64,000 nt of DNA from Rhodococcus opacus. Lineage in GTDB: Bacteria; Actinomycetota; Actinomycetes; Mycobacteriales; Mycobacteriaceae. A program made the translations under genes and the position numbers. The notes under the pieces were generated by a model. The model was not told where the DNA came from, made no database searches, and was given only the letters and a program-made list of their open reading frames with translations. Below are positions 25,917 to 34,383 of the stretch, one piece after another. Location: assembly GCF_012396235.1 (NCBI RefSeq), contig NZ_JAAXPA010000029.1:1-64000 (forward strand), written 5' to 3'. Within the stretch, counting starts at the first letter, position 1; each line of letters begins with the position of its first letter.

Positions 25917-27272
25917 ATGGGTGGTGCAGTCGCACGACCAGCGGGCGCAGGCTCGCCGAAGAAGGTCGCACTGGCGAGCCTGATCGGCACAACCATCGAG
26001 TGGTACGACTTCTTCATCTACAGCACCGCAGCGGTGCTCGTATTCAACCATCACTTCTTCCCCAGCTTCGACCCGGCCATCGGAACGCTGCTGGCCTTCT
26101 CGACCTTCGCCGCCGGCTTCGTCGCCCGCCCGATCGGAGCCATCGTGTTCGGTCACTTCGGGGACAGGGTGGGCCGAAAATCGATGATGGTCGTCACCAT
26201 CTTGATCATGGGCGTCGCCACCGTGCTGATCGGCCTGCTGCCGACATATGCCACCATCGGCGCCTTCGCTCCGGTGCTGCTGGTGCTGCTGCGACTGACA
26301 CAAGGCTTCGCGCTCGGCGGCGAATGGGGCGGTGCTGCGCTCATGGCCACGGAGCATTCCCCCGATAACCGACGTGGTTTCTTCGGCAGCTGGCCGCAGG
26401 CGGGGGTGGCGGTCGGACTGATCCTGGCGATGACCGTGTACCTACCCCTCGATGCAATGGCCGATGATCACTTCATGGCCTGGGGGTGGCGTGTTCCGTT
26501 CCTCCTCAGCGCGGTACTGGTGATCACCGGACTGATCATCCGGGTACAGGTCGCCGAGAGTCCGGAGTTCGACCGGGTCAAGGATGTGCACGCGGTCGTG
26601 CGCCTGCCCATCATCGAAGTTCTTCGCACACACCCGAAGCAGGTCCTCCTGGTCGCCGGCGCCAGCCTGTCGCCGGGCATCTTCTTCTACCTCCTGACCG
26701 TGTACAACTTCGTCTACACGCAAGAGGCGGGCGGCCTGAGTCAAAGCTCCATGCTGATTCTGGTGATCGTCACCTCCGCGGTCGGATTCGTGGTCACCCC
26801 GATCGCAGGTGCGCTCTCCGACAGGTTCGGCCGGCAACGGCTCTTCCTGCTGGGCCTTGCCCTCATCGGTTCTCTCGCCTTCCCGCTCTACTGGGCGCTC
26901 GACTCGGGCTCGTACGGCTTCATCGCTGTCTGCTACGTCGCCGCGACCATCGCCGTATACATCCCGTGGGCGCTGCAGCCGGCATACTTCTCCGAGGCGT
27001 TCGACGCACGAGTCCGCTACAGCGGGCTGTCGCTGGCCACCACCCTCGGCAACCTCTTGGGCAGCGCCATCGCGCCGCTCATCGCCGGAACACTACTCAG
27101 CGCAACCCATGCGTCCATCTCCATTTCCCTGTATGTCTTCGTCACCGCAGCACTATCGTTCGTCTGCGTACTGGTGCTCGGACGGACGAACCGGAAAAAA
27201 GACACGCAAGCCGACAGCGGAATCGGCACCGATAACGTGAGCGGGCTCCGCACTCCCACCTACTCGGAGTGA
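25917..27272 (+). CDS. MFS transporter, metabolite:H+ symporter (MHS) type
   Basis: 451 residues with 12 predicted membrane segments. The MHS hallmarks are visible: GTTIEWYDFFIYSTAAVLVF in helix 1, FVARPIGAIVFGHFGDRVGR (the loop 2-3 MFS motif), RLTQGFALGGEWGGAALMAT in helix 4 and SPDNRRGFFGSWPQAGV. Relatives carry shikimate, citrate, alpha-ketoglutarate, proline/betaine or aromatic acids. GGGAGG precedes the ATG. The next gene encodes a TauD-type dioxygenase, so the imported substrate may be oxidised by it; this pairing is inferred. Confidence 0.88.
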   Translation: MGGAVARPAGAGSPKKVALASLIGTTIEWYDFFIYSTAAVLVFNHHFFPSFDPAIGTLLAFSTFAAGFVARPIGAIVFGHFGDRVGRKSMMVVTILIMGVATVLIGLLPTYATIGAFAPVLLVLLRLTQGFALGGEWGGAALMATEHSPDNRRGFFGSWPQAGVAVGLILAMTVYLPLDAMADDHFMAWGWRVPFLLSAVLVITGLIIRVQVAESPEFDRVKDVHAVVRLPIIEVLRTHPKQVLLVAGASLSPGIFFYLLTVYNFVYTQEAGGLSQSSMLILVIVTSAVGFVVTPIAGALSDRFGRQRLFLLGLALIGSLAFPLYWALDSGSYGFIAVCYVAATIAVYIPWALQPAYFSEAFDARVRYSGLSLATTLGNLLGSAIAPLIAGTLLSATHASISISLYVFVTAALSFVCVLVLGRTNRKKDTQADSGIGTDNVSGLRTPTYSE

Positions 27273-27476
27273 TACCCCTCATGGACGTCGCCTCTCGGGC
27301 ACGGAAGCACTCACAATGACAACGAACTCTGATCGGGTCCCACAACTCCCGAAAGAACAACCTCTCGGAGAAGGGGTGCTCACCGTCCTGTGCTCTAGGG
27401 GTTCAGGCTCCGCCCGCCGCGGCACAGAATTCGCCCCCATCCAGTAACAGATAACACGCTGACGGAAGGAAACCCT

Positions 27477-28331
27477 ATGAGCAGCAATGAATCACGCTAC
27501 GAAACATTCACCCTGGAACGCGCAACACCCACCATCGGGGCATTCATCCACGGCCTGGATCTTCGTGACGAGATCACACCGCAGTGCCAGACCGAACTGC
27601 GCACAGCCTTCCTGGAACACGAAGTCCTGTTTCTTCGCGATCAGCACCTCGAGCCAGAAGATCAGCTCCGATTCGCGAAGGTGTTCGGAGACCCCCAGGA
27701 AGTAAGTGCATTCTTTCCCTCCCTTCCGGGAAACCCGTTCATCGAGGTGCTCGAATCTCGCGGTCGCGCAGCCGGAACCGACGTCTGGCACTCCGATCTG
27801 ACCTGGCAGGCGACTCCAAATTCCGCGACCTGCCTCCACGCCCAGGACATCCCGCCCTGCGGCGGTGACACACTGTGGTCGAGCATGACTGCCGCATATG
27901 ACGCGCTACCGGAGACGATGAAGAACCTCATCGACGGGCTCGAGGCCGTGCACGATTGGGAAAAGGAACTGACCGGCGTCGTCCGCCAAGGAGAGGACGC
28001 GGAAGCACGGTACGAGGAAACACGCCGAAAGTATCCTCCGATGACCCACCCCGTGGTACGCAAGCATCCGGAAACCGGTCGCAGACTCGTCTACGTCAAC
28101 GAGTTGTTCACCTCCCGCATCTCCGGGGTTCCTCCGCAACTGAGCGACTCGCTACGAAACATGCTCACGGGCCTGGCCAAGACCCCGGAGTACCAGGTCC
28201 GATTCCGTTGGGAACCGAACTCCCTGGTGATCTGGGACAACCGATCGACGCAACACTACGCGGTCGGCGACTACCACCCGCACTACCGGCGTATGCACCG
28301 CGTCACCCTCAGAGGCGACCGCCCGGCCTGA
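27477..28331 (+). CDS. TauD/TfdA-family 2-oxoglutarate-dependent dioxygenase
   Basis: 284 residues, typical for the family. Iron ligands are H105 and D107 (VWHSDLTW) and H260 (DNRSTQHYA), with R271/R275 (HPHYRRMHRVTL) for 2-oxoglutarate binding. The start has ACGGAAGG upstream. Members oxidise taurine, alkyl sulphates, 2,4-D or similar carboxylates with release of CO2 and succinate; the WHSD motif does not distinguish these. It follows the MHS transporter after 204 bases. Confidence 0.88.
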   Translation: MSSNESRYETFTLERATPTIGAFIHGLDLRDEITPQCQTELRTAFLEHEVLFLRDQHLEPEDQLRFAKVFGDPQEVSAFFPSLPGNPFIEVLESRGRAAGTDVWHSDLTWQATPNSATCLHAQDIPPCGGDTLWSSMTAAYDALPETMKNLIDGLEAVHDWEKELTGVVRQGEDAEARYEETRRKYPPMTHPVVRKHPETGRRLVYVNELFTSRISGVPPQLSDSLRNMLTGLAKTPEYQVRFRWEPNSLVIWDNRSTQHYAVGDYHPHYRRMHRVTLRGDRPA

Positions 28332-28345
28332 CACCTGTTCGCGGC

Positions 28346-28375
28346 GCTGGGCGACCCGATCAAGGGTCGCCCAGC
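28346..28375 (+). terminator. Hairpin after the TauD-type gene
   Basis: GCTGGGCGACCC and GGGTCGCCCAGC form a perfect 12-bp stem with a 6-base loop, 15 bases after the stop. No T-tract follows. Confidence 0.65.
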
Positions 28376-28633
28376 AGCACTCATCCCCTCGATGGGCTGA
28401 TCAATGACGGTGACAGCACCATCGAGGAGGAGAACACAGGCGGGCGGTGCACATTCCGGAGATCATCCGAACGCGATAGGCGTGCTCCACGGCGCCGTCG
28501 GTGTTCGGGGTGAAGAGAAGCGGACCTGGACCTCCCTTCCTCTCTAGGCCCGGACAACGGACCGTCCGCTCCAATATCTAACCGATGCAGCGAAATTGAG
28601 GATTTCCGGCGCTATCGATCACGAGGCCGTGTG
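28376..28633. other. No gene seen
   Basis: 258 bases between the hairpin and the 3' end of the leftward regulator gene. No credible frame or motif was found. Confidence 0.5.
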
Positions 28634-31600
28634 TCATCGTTGCTGGGCCTGCTCGACCACCCAGGCTGCGATCTGCGCGCGGGAGGTGAAGCCGAGTTTG
28701 CTGAGTACACGCTCCACATGGCCTTGCGCGGTGCGGGGCGATATCACCAGTCGTGCGGCGATCGCCCTGTTGGTCAGGCCCTCGGCGGCGATCAGTTCGG
28801 CGACCTGCCGTTCACGTTTGGTCAGTTTCACTGAGGTATCAGGCGGCGCGTCCGGGATCCGTTCGCCGAGGGCATAGGCGATGGCGGCGTCAAAGCCCAA
28901 GCGCCGCCCCTCTCGGCGCGCCGCCTCCACGGAGCTCTTGCCGAGCGCTCCATAGGCTCTCTGTTCGGACTCCTCGCGGGAGACGAGTAGATGGGGGAAC
29001 CCCACCGTGGGGCTGCCCACGGTGCGTCCGAGTTCGTCAGCGGCCGCCATCAGGATGACCGCGCGTCGCGCGTCATGCGCTACGGCGGCGATCGAGCCCA
29101 GTGTCTCGAGGCACGCGATGGCGGTGCGCGGGGTGTTCACCTGCCGGGTCAACTGCAGTGACTGTTCGAGTAGTTGAACTGCCCGATCGGTATCACCGTG
29201 GCGCCACCCCGCATCGCCCATGGCCCACAGCGCGAACGACTGGTACATCGATTCACCGTGCGCCTGTGTGATCGCGACGATCTGTTCGTAACAGTCACTC
29301 GCCCGCTGGGATTCGCCGAGTTGTTCGTAGGCCATCCCCAGCCGGTGCAGGACCCCGACGTGTGAAACGTCCTCCTGTGTGCGGAAAACGGTGCCGGCGC
29401 TTTCGAGTCGCGCGCAGGCGCGAGTGGGATCACCCCTGAAAAGGGCGAGGAGGCCGTCCGCGTACTCGATGTATGCGTGGCTCACCGCGTCGGTCGTCTG
29501 TTCGGCCAGTCTGCGGCCCTCCTCCACCAGTGCCGCCCCCGCGGAGAGGTCGCCCTGCAATTCGGCCAGCACGCTGCAGGCGTAGACCGCTTTGATCCGC
29601 TCCAGGGTCGGCTCCGCTGGCAGGTGTGCAAGGACGCGACCCAGCCAGTACCGCCCCTCGCTGAGCAAGCTCCGGGAGAGCCAGAAGGGGAGCAAGCTCG
29701 CGGCGATGCGAAGTCCAATGTTGGGGCTGTCGGACACACAGAACTCCATCGCCTCCCGTAGATTCGCTTGTTCACGCTCGAGTCGGGCGATCCAGTCCAG
29801 TTGCCGGGAGCTGATCCACTCGGCCTCAGACTCGGCGGTCAGTTGCTCATACCAGTCGCGGTGCCGTCGACGCAGTTCGACATACTCCTCGGTGGCCTGG
29901 AGCTTCTCATGCCCGTACTCGCGCAGGGTCTCGAGCAGCCGAAAGCACACGGCCGAGCCGGATTCCACCCGGATCACGACCGATTTGTCCACCAGGGAGG
30001 CCACGACATCGAGCGGATCCGATGATGCCAGTCCCATACCGCAGACCTGTTCCACCGCATCGAGTTCGAAGCTACCGGCGAACACGGACAGCCGAGACCA
30101 CAACTGTTGCTCCTGCGGGGTGCACAGCTCGTAGCTCCAATCGATACACAGCCGAAGGGTCTGCTGACGAGAGGGAGCGCCTCGGCTGCCGCGGGTCAGC
30201 AGCGTGTAACGGTCGGTCAGCCGCGCAAGGATCTGCTCGGGCGACATCGCCCGCAACCGAGTCGCCGCTAGTTCGATCGGCAGCGGTAATCCGTCCAGCC
30301 GATGGCAGATCCCGGCGACCGCGGCGGCGTTGTCCTCGGTGAGCTCGAATCCGGGCACAGCTGCGGCTGCGCGCTCGGCGAACAATGTCACCGCGTCGTA
30401 GCGGGGCAGACCCTGCAGGGAGGGCGGTCGGTCGGGGTCGGGGACAGTGAGCGGGGGCACCCGGAGCAGTGTTTCCCCGCCGATACCGAGGGGCTCGCGG
30501 CTGGTGGCGAGGATGCGTAATCCCGGACACGCCCGCAGCAGGGTCTCGGCCAGCCCGGCGACGCCATCCAGGATGTGCTCGCAGTTGTCGAATACCAGCA
30601 GCAGCTCGCGCGGCACCAGAAATTCCGCTAGCACCTCGATCAACGGCCTGGCCGAGTGATCACCTATTCCGAGGGAGGCGGCGATCATGTCGACGAGCAA
30701 CGACTCGTCCCGCAGCTCGGCCAGCTCCACGAGCCACACTCCGTCGGCGTAGTCGCGGTGCGTGATGGTCGCAACCCGCAACGCCAGACGCGTCTTCCCC
30801 ACGCCACCGATCCCGGTGAGCGTCACCAAACGGGACACCGACAACAGGTTCTTGAGTTCTGTCACCTCGTTCCGTCGGCCGACGAAACTGGTGAGTTCCA
30901 GGCGAATGTTCGTCTTGACGTCCCCGACGGTGCGCGCCATCGTCAGGCGCTGCACGACAGAGTTCGGCAGTTTCCGCGGCGCGGACCCCGTATCGCCGTG
31001 GAGGGCCATCACGTCGACCGCAAACCCCCGGTGGAGCTGGATCTCACGGAGTTCGTCTCCGAGCTGGACCGCGGACGGGCGGTTGTGCGGATTCGTCGAC
31101 ATCGCCCGCTCGATCGTTGCCGCCACGTCGTCGGAGATTCCCTGTTCACGCAGATTCGGTACCGGCTGTGTTGTGATCCTCAGGAACTGGGCAACCAACT
31201 GCTCACCGCTGCGCCGTTCGAACGCGGCGTGGCCGGTGAGCGCGCAGAACAGCGTCGCCCCGAGCCCGTAGATATCCGAACTGGAGGTCGGCGGATCGCC
31301 TGCCAGCACCTCGGGCGCGGTGAAGGCCGGTGAGCCGGTCACGGTGCCGGTGGCGGTCTCGAATCCTCCGGCGATGTGCGCGATACCGAAGTCGGTGAGC
31401 GCGGGTTCGCCGTAGTCGGTGAGCAGGATGTTCGCCGGTTTCACGTCGCGGTGCAGGATGCCGAGCCGGTGCGCCGTCTCCACCGCGCCAGCGAGCTTTA
31501 CTCCGAGCCGCAGCGCGTCGCCCAATGGCAGGGGACCGTGGTCTCGGATCCGCACCTGCAAGGAGTCCTGCGGGTGATAGGGCATGACGATGTAGGGGCG

Positions 31601-31891
31601 GCCGGTGGCGGTGGCACCGACTTGCAGGACAGGGACGATGTTCGGGTGACCGGTCAACCTGCCCATCGCCTGCTGTTCCCGGAAGAACCGTGCCCGGTTC
31701 TCCGCTTCCATGTCGGCGGTGAGGACCTTCACCGCGACCGTTCGGTCCAGCTCAGTCTGGATACACCGGTAGACGACGCCGAAGCCACCGCGGCCGATTT
31801 CCTGGGCGTCTTCGAGTCCAGCGGCTTCTAGCTCCGCTGTGACTGAAGCGCCAACCTCGCGCTGCGTCCGGTACGGATCGGCATCAACCAT
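28634..31891 (-). CDS. Ser/Thr kinase - NB-ARC ATPase - TPR - LuxR HTH regulator (PknK-like)
   Basis: 1085 residues. An N-terminal Hanks-type kinase is complete: glycine loop IGRGGFGVVY, K55 (VAVKVL), HRDVKPAN with D149, and DFG at 167-169, then APE. A P-loop ATPase follows (GIGGVGKT, 360-367; VFDNCEHI; ATSREPLG). Helical TPR-like repeats fill about residues 620-960, and a LuxR-type helix-turn-helix ends the protein (TKRERQVAELIAAEGLTNRA, SPRTAQGHVERVLSKLGF). The architecture resembles mycobacterial PknK and MalT/AfsR-type STAND regulators: phosphorylation or ligand binding would control DNA binding. Located at the right end of the accessory block, orientation leftwards. Confidence 0.9.
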   Translation of the reverse strand: MVDADPYRTQREVGASVTAELEAAGLEDAQEIGRGGFGVVYRCIQTELDRTVAVKVLTADMEAENRARFFREQQAMGRLTGHPNIVPVLQVGATATGRPYIVMPYHPQDSLQVRIRDHGPLPLGDALRLGVKLAGAVETAHRLGILHRDVKPANILLTDYGEPALTDFGIAHIAGGFETATGTVTGSPAFTAPEVLAGDPPTSSSDIYGLGATLFCALTGHAAFERRSGEQLVAQFLRITTQPVPNLREQGISDDVAATIERAMSTNPHNRPSAVQLGDELREIQLHRGFAVDVMALHGDTGSAPRKLPNSVVQRLTMARTVGDVKTNIRLELTSFVGRRNEVTELKNLLSVSRLVTLTGIGGVGKTRLALRVATITHRDYADGVWLVELAELRDESLLVDMIAASLGIGDHSARPLIEVLAEFLVPRELLLVFDNCEHILDGVAGLAETLLRACPGLRILATSREPLGIGGETLLRVPPLTVPDPDRPPSLQGLPRYDAVTLFAERAAAAVPGFELTEDNAAAVAGICHRLDGLPLPIELAATRLRAMSPEQILARLTDRYTLLTRGSRGAPSRQQTLRLCIDWSYELCTPQEQQLWSRLSVFAGSFELDAVEQVCGMGLASSDPLDVVASLVDKSVVIRVESGSAVCFRLLETLREYGHEKLQATEEYVELRRRHRDWYEQLTAESEAEWISSRQLDWIARLEREQANLREAMEFCVSDSPNIGLRIAASLLPFWLSRSLLSEGRYWLGRVLAHLPAEPTLERIKAVYACSVLAELQGDLSAGAALVEEGRRLAEQTTDAVSHAYIEYADGLLALFRGDPTRACARLESAGTVFRTQEDVSHVGVLHRLGMAYEQLGESQRASDCYEQIVAITQAHGESMYQSFALWAMGDAGWRHGDTDRAVQLLEQSLQLTRQVNTPRTAIACLETLGSIAAVAHDARRAVILMAAADELGRTVGSPTVGFPHLLVSREESEQRAYGALGKSSVEAARREGRRLGFDAAIAYALGERIPDAPPDTSVKLTKRERQVAELIAAEGLTNRAIAARLVISPRTAQGHVERVLSKLGFTSRAQIAAWVVEQAQQR

Positions 31892-32029
31892 CGGCTACGC
31901 CGATTCACCCGATCCGAGACACCCTTGACGATGCAGCACGGCGCTCACCTCACGAAAACGTCCTACCAGGATATCGCTGCAACGCTCGAGCCGGACACCA
32001 CCGCCCTCTCCGAAATCCACTGGCGGTCG

Positions 32030-32116
32030 TTAGTCCGGAGAAGAGACGTTCTGCAGGATCTTGATGGGAGGCTCCTTGTCGGTGCTCGGCGGCCGGGCCT
32101 GGCGACGCGCATCCAA
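32030..32116 (-). pseudogene. Truncated second copy of the hypothetical gene's 5' end
   Basis: The right 177-bp repeat carries the TTG start and first 25 codons of the protein encoded at 15133-15510 (from MDARRQARPP through KILQNVS). Beyond the repeat boundary at 32043 the frame reads SPD and stops. It is the stub left by the insertion. Confidence 0.85.
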
Positions 32117-32219
32117 CCTATCTGTTACTCCCAGTTTCCCGTACTCGGCCTAGCTGCTCAGATCGTGGCCGGTGGCCGCACGCGCGTAGGAGTGGAGGCT
32201 GGCGATCACCTCGGCGCGG
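32043..32219. repeat. 177-bp direct repeat, right copy
   Basis: 174/177 identical to 15437-15613, same orientation. It contains the 3' end of the intact TetR gene and a stub of the hypothetical gene's 5' end. The three differences are all C/T or G/A transitions, two of them giving Gly versus Glu and Gly versus Ser in the TetR/XdhC C-termini. Confidence 0.95.
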
Positions 32220-32746
32220 CTGCGACGTCCGGCCAGCACCTCCATCTGGTAACCGTCCTCCATGGCCACGAAATTCGCTGCGAGCAGGCGTGGCGGGTCG
32301 GTGAGCGTGAAGTGCCCCTGAGTCTCACCGATGACGAGAATGCCGTAGTAGACGGCGATTTGGCGTTCGGTCAGCGAACTGTCCAGGGCCGCCACCTTGG
32401 CGTCGCGCAGTGATCTCGGCCAGCACTCGAACAGCAGTCGGACCAGTTCGTCGTCCGGCCCGCTCGCGACGCCGTGGTCGATGCAGGCCCGGAGGCGGTC
32501 GCGCGCGTCGGGGAACTGGTCGGCGACGCGCTCGCGCTCCTGACTGAACCGCTCGATGGCCCGCTGATACGTCTCGTAGATCAACGCGTCCAGGTCGCCG
32601 TAGTAGAGCACCGCCGCAGGCGTGACCCCGGCCTGCTCCGCGATGTCACGCAGACGCAGGCCCTCCAGTCCACGCGCGAGCACCGCCCGCTGGACGGCCT
32701 CACCGAGTTCGGCCCGGCGAGCCCCCTGATCCTTCTTCCGTGCCAC
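32150..32746 (-). CDS. TetR-family transcriptional regulator
   Basis: 198 residues. N-terminal HTH: LGEAVQRAVLARGLEGLRLR with DIAEQAGVTPAAVLYYGDLD, the YYG version of the TetR YYHF motif. The C-terminal ligand domain follows. Divergent from an amino-acid permease/amidohydrolase operon, which it probably represses (BetI-like subgroup by HTH pattern, tentative). Its last codons lie within the right 177-bp repeat and are duplicated at the end of xdhC. Confidence 0.87.
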   Translation of the reverse strand: MARKKDQGARRAELGEAVQRAVLARGLEGLRLRDIAEQAGVTPAAVLYYGDLDALIYETYQRAIERFSQERERVADQFPDARDRLRACIDHGVASGPDDELVRLLFECWPRSLRDAKVAALDSSLTERQIAVYYGILVIGETQGHFTLTDPPRLLAANFVAMEDGYQMEVLAGRRSRAEVIASLHSYARAATGHDLSS

Positions 32747-32829
32747 GCCCTCGCTCCGCCCTTCCCTGGTTTCTATATGGAGATTTAGACAATACCCGCC
32801 CAGCTATTGACAGGTAGATCACACTGTTC

Positions 32830-32845
32830 TTAAATTTCTATTTAA
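32830..32845. promoter_or_regulatory. Candidate operator of the TetR regulator
   Basis: TTAAAT-TTCT-ATTTAA is a perfect 6-bp-arm inverted repeat in the 127-base divergent region, 29 bases before the permease GTG. The surrounding 50 bases are strikingly AT-rich for this genome. Confidence 0.4.
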
Positions 32846-32873
32846 AGAATTCAACCCGATCTCAGGAGTCACC

Positions 32874-34379
32874 GTGTCGACCAATCCCACCGACGCCGAG
32901 ACGAGTCTCGACCCACCACCAGCACCCACCGGGAAGGGACTGCGGGGCGGCTCCGTGGGTCTGCTCGCCGCAGTCGCGCTCGGCCTGTCCTCGGTCGCGC
33001 CGGCCTACAGCATCGCGGTCACGCTCGGTTTCGTGACGATGGTCGTCGGCAACCTCGCCCCCGCCGCCCTGCTCCTCGGTTTCGTGCCGATCCTTTTGAC
33101 GGCGTTCGCTTTTCGCGAGCTGAACCGGGAGATGCCGGACTGCGGCACCACGTTCGTCTGGACCACCCGCGCGTTCGGTCCGCACACGGGATGGCTCTCC
33201 GGCGGCTGGGTGGTGCAGATCGCGACCCTCATCGCGATGACGGCACTCGCCCGAGTCGGAGCCGGGTACCTCCTGACCCTGCTCGGCCTGGATTCGCTGG
33301 CGTCCGACAACGTCGCGGTGATCGTCACCGCAGTCCTGATCGTCGCCGCGGTCACCACCATCGCCTACCGCGGGCTGCAACTCGCCGCGTCCGTGCAGTA
33401 CGTGCTGCTGGGGCTTCAACTGGTCGCCCTGTTCGGCTTCGGAGCGGCCGCGTTCGCCCGCACCGGCGCCTCCGCACCGAGCCTGTCCTGGCTCAACCCG
33501 TTCGCGTTCGGCGGCTTCGGCCCCTTCGCAGAGGCGGTACTGCTGTGCCTGTTCATCTACTGGGGCTGGGACGCGCTGATCACCGTCAACGAGGAAACCC
33601 GTGACAGCGACCGCATCCCGGGTCAGGCCGCCGTGATCTCCACCCTCGTCCTGCTGGGCACGTACCTCTTCACCGGATTCGCCGCGATCAGCTTCGCCGG
33701 CATCGGCACCGACGGGCTGGGCCTGGGCAATCCCGACAACGCGGGAGACGTACTCGCCACGCTCGGGCCGCCGGTTCTCGGCGCGGGCCTGTCGAAGGTG
33801 GTCGAACTCGCCATCTGCGTATCGGCGATCTCGGCGCTGCTCACCTGTGTCATCGGCAGCTCACGCGCCACCCTCTCCATGGGCGCCCACGGCGCACTGC
33901 CCCGCACCTTCACCCGAATCCACCCCACCTACCGCACCCCCGCGTTCGGCACGGTGTTCTTCGGGGCGACCGCCGCGGTCCTGCTCACCGCCCTCACGCT
34001 CGTCTCCGGCAACTTCCTCGGTGACGCGATCCTCTCGATCGGCCTGCTCATCGCGTTCTACTACGGCGTCACCGGTCTCGCCTGCGTCTGGTACTTCCGC
34101 CACCGCCTGAACAACTCCCCGCGCGACCTGTTCCTCCGGGGCATCCTGCCCGCACTGGGCGGGACGATCATGCTCGCCGCCTTCGCGCGCAGCGCCCACG
34201 ACATGCTCGACCCGGGCTACGGGGCCACCTCGTTCCACGGCATCGGCGGGGTGTTCCTGCTCGGTGTCGGCTCGATCGCCGTCGGCGCCGTGGCGATGCT
34301 GCTCGTCCGCACCCGGTTCCGCCGCTTCTTCCGAGACGGCCGCACCGCCGTCACCGAACTGACCGTCACAGAGGACTGA
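32874..34379 (+). CDS. APC-family amino acid/amine permease
   Basis: 501 residues with about 12 membrane segments and the APC N-terminal pattern (LAAVALGLSSVAPAYSIAVT, LLGFVPILLTAFAFRELNRE). GTG start at 32874 with AGGAG about 5 bases upstream. It would import an amino acid, polyamine or related amine. The nitrilase-family hydrolase gene begins 4 bases after its stop, suggesting that the imported compound is an amide or nitrile-like substrate, or yields one; this is inference. Confidence 0.87.
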   Translation: MSTNPTDAETSLDPPPAPTGKGLRGGSVGLLAAVALGLSSVAPAYSIAVTLGFVTMVVGNLAPAALLLGFVPILLTAFAFRELNREMPDCGTTFVWTTRAFGPHTGWLSGGWVVQIATLIAMTALARVGAGYLLTLLGLDSLASDNVAVIVTAVLIVAAVTTIAYRGLQLAASVQYVLLGLQLVALFGFGAAAFARTGASAPSLSWLNPFAFGGFGPFAEAVLLCLFIYWGWDALITVNEETRDSDRIPGQAAVISTLVLLGTYLFTGFAAISFAGIGTDGLGLGNPDNAGDVLATLGPPVLGAGLSKVVELAICVSAISALLTCVIGSSRATLSMGAHGALPRTFTRIHPTYRTPAFGTVFFGATAAVLLTALTLVSGNFLGDAILSIGLLIAFYYGVTGLACVWYFRHRLNNSPRDLFLRGILPALGGTIMLAAFARSAHDMLDPGYGATSFHGIGGVFLLGVGSIAVGAVAMLLVRTRFRRFFRDGRTAVTELTVTED

Positions 34380-34383
34380 ACCC

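Larger units (their letters stand above)
15437..32042. mobile_element. Integrated accessory block between 177-bp direct repeats
   Basis: About 16.6 kb lies between the two repeat copies. Removing it by recombination between the repeats would put the hypothetical gene (15133-15510) directly downstream of the TetR gene (32150-32746), both intact; each repeat now also carries a stub of the other gene. This is the footprint of a single-crossover (Campbell-type) insertion of a circle carrying a 177-bp copy of this junction. No integrase, relaxase or tRNA target is visible. The cargo is a molybdenum-hydroxylase operon, IS remnants, a transporter, a TauD-type dioxygenase and regulators. The mechanism is inference; the repeat structure is observed. 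Confidence 0.7.
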
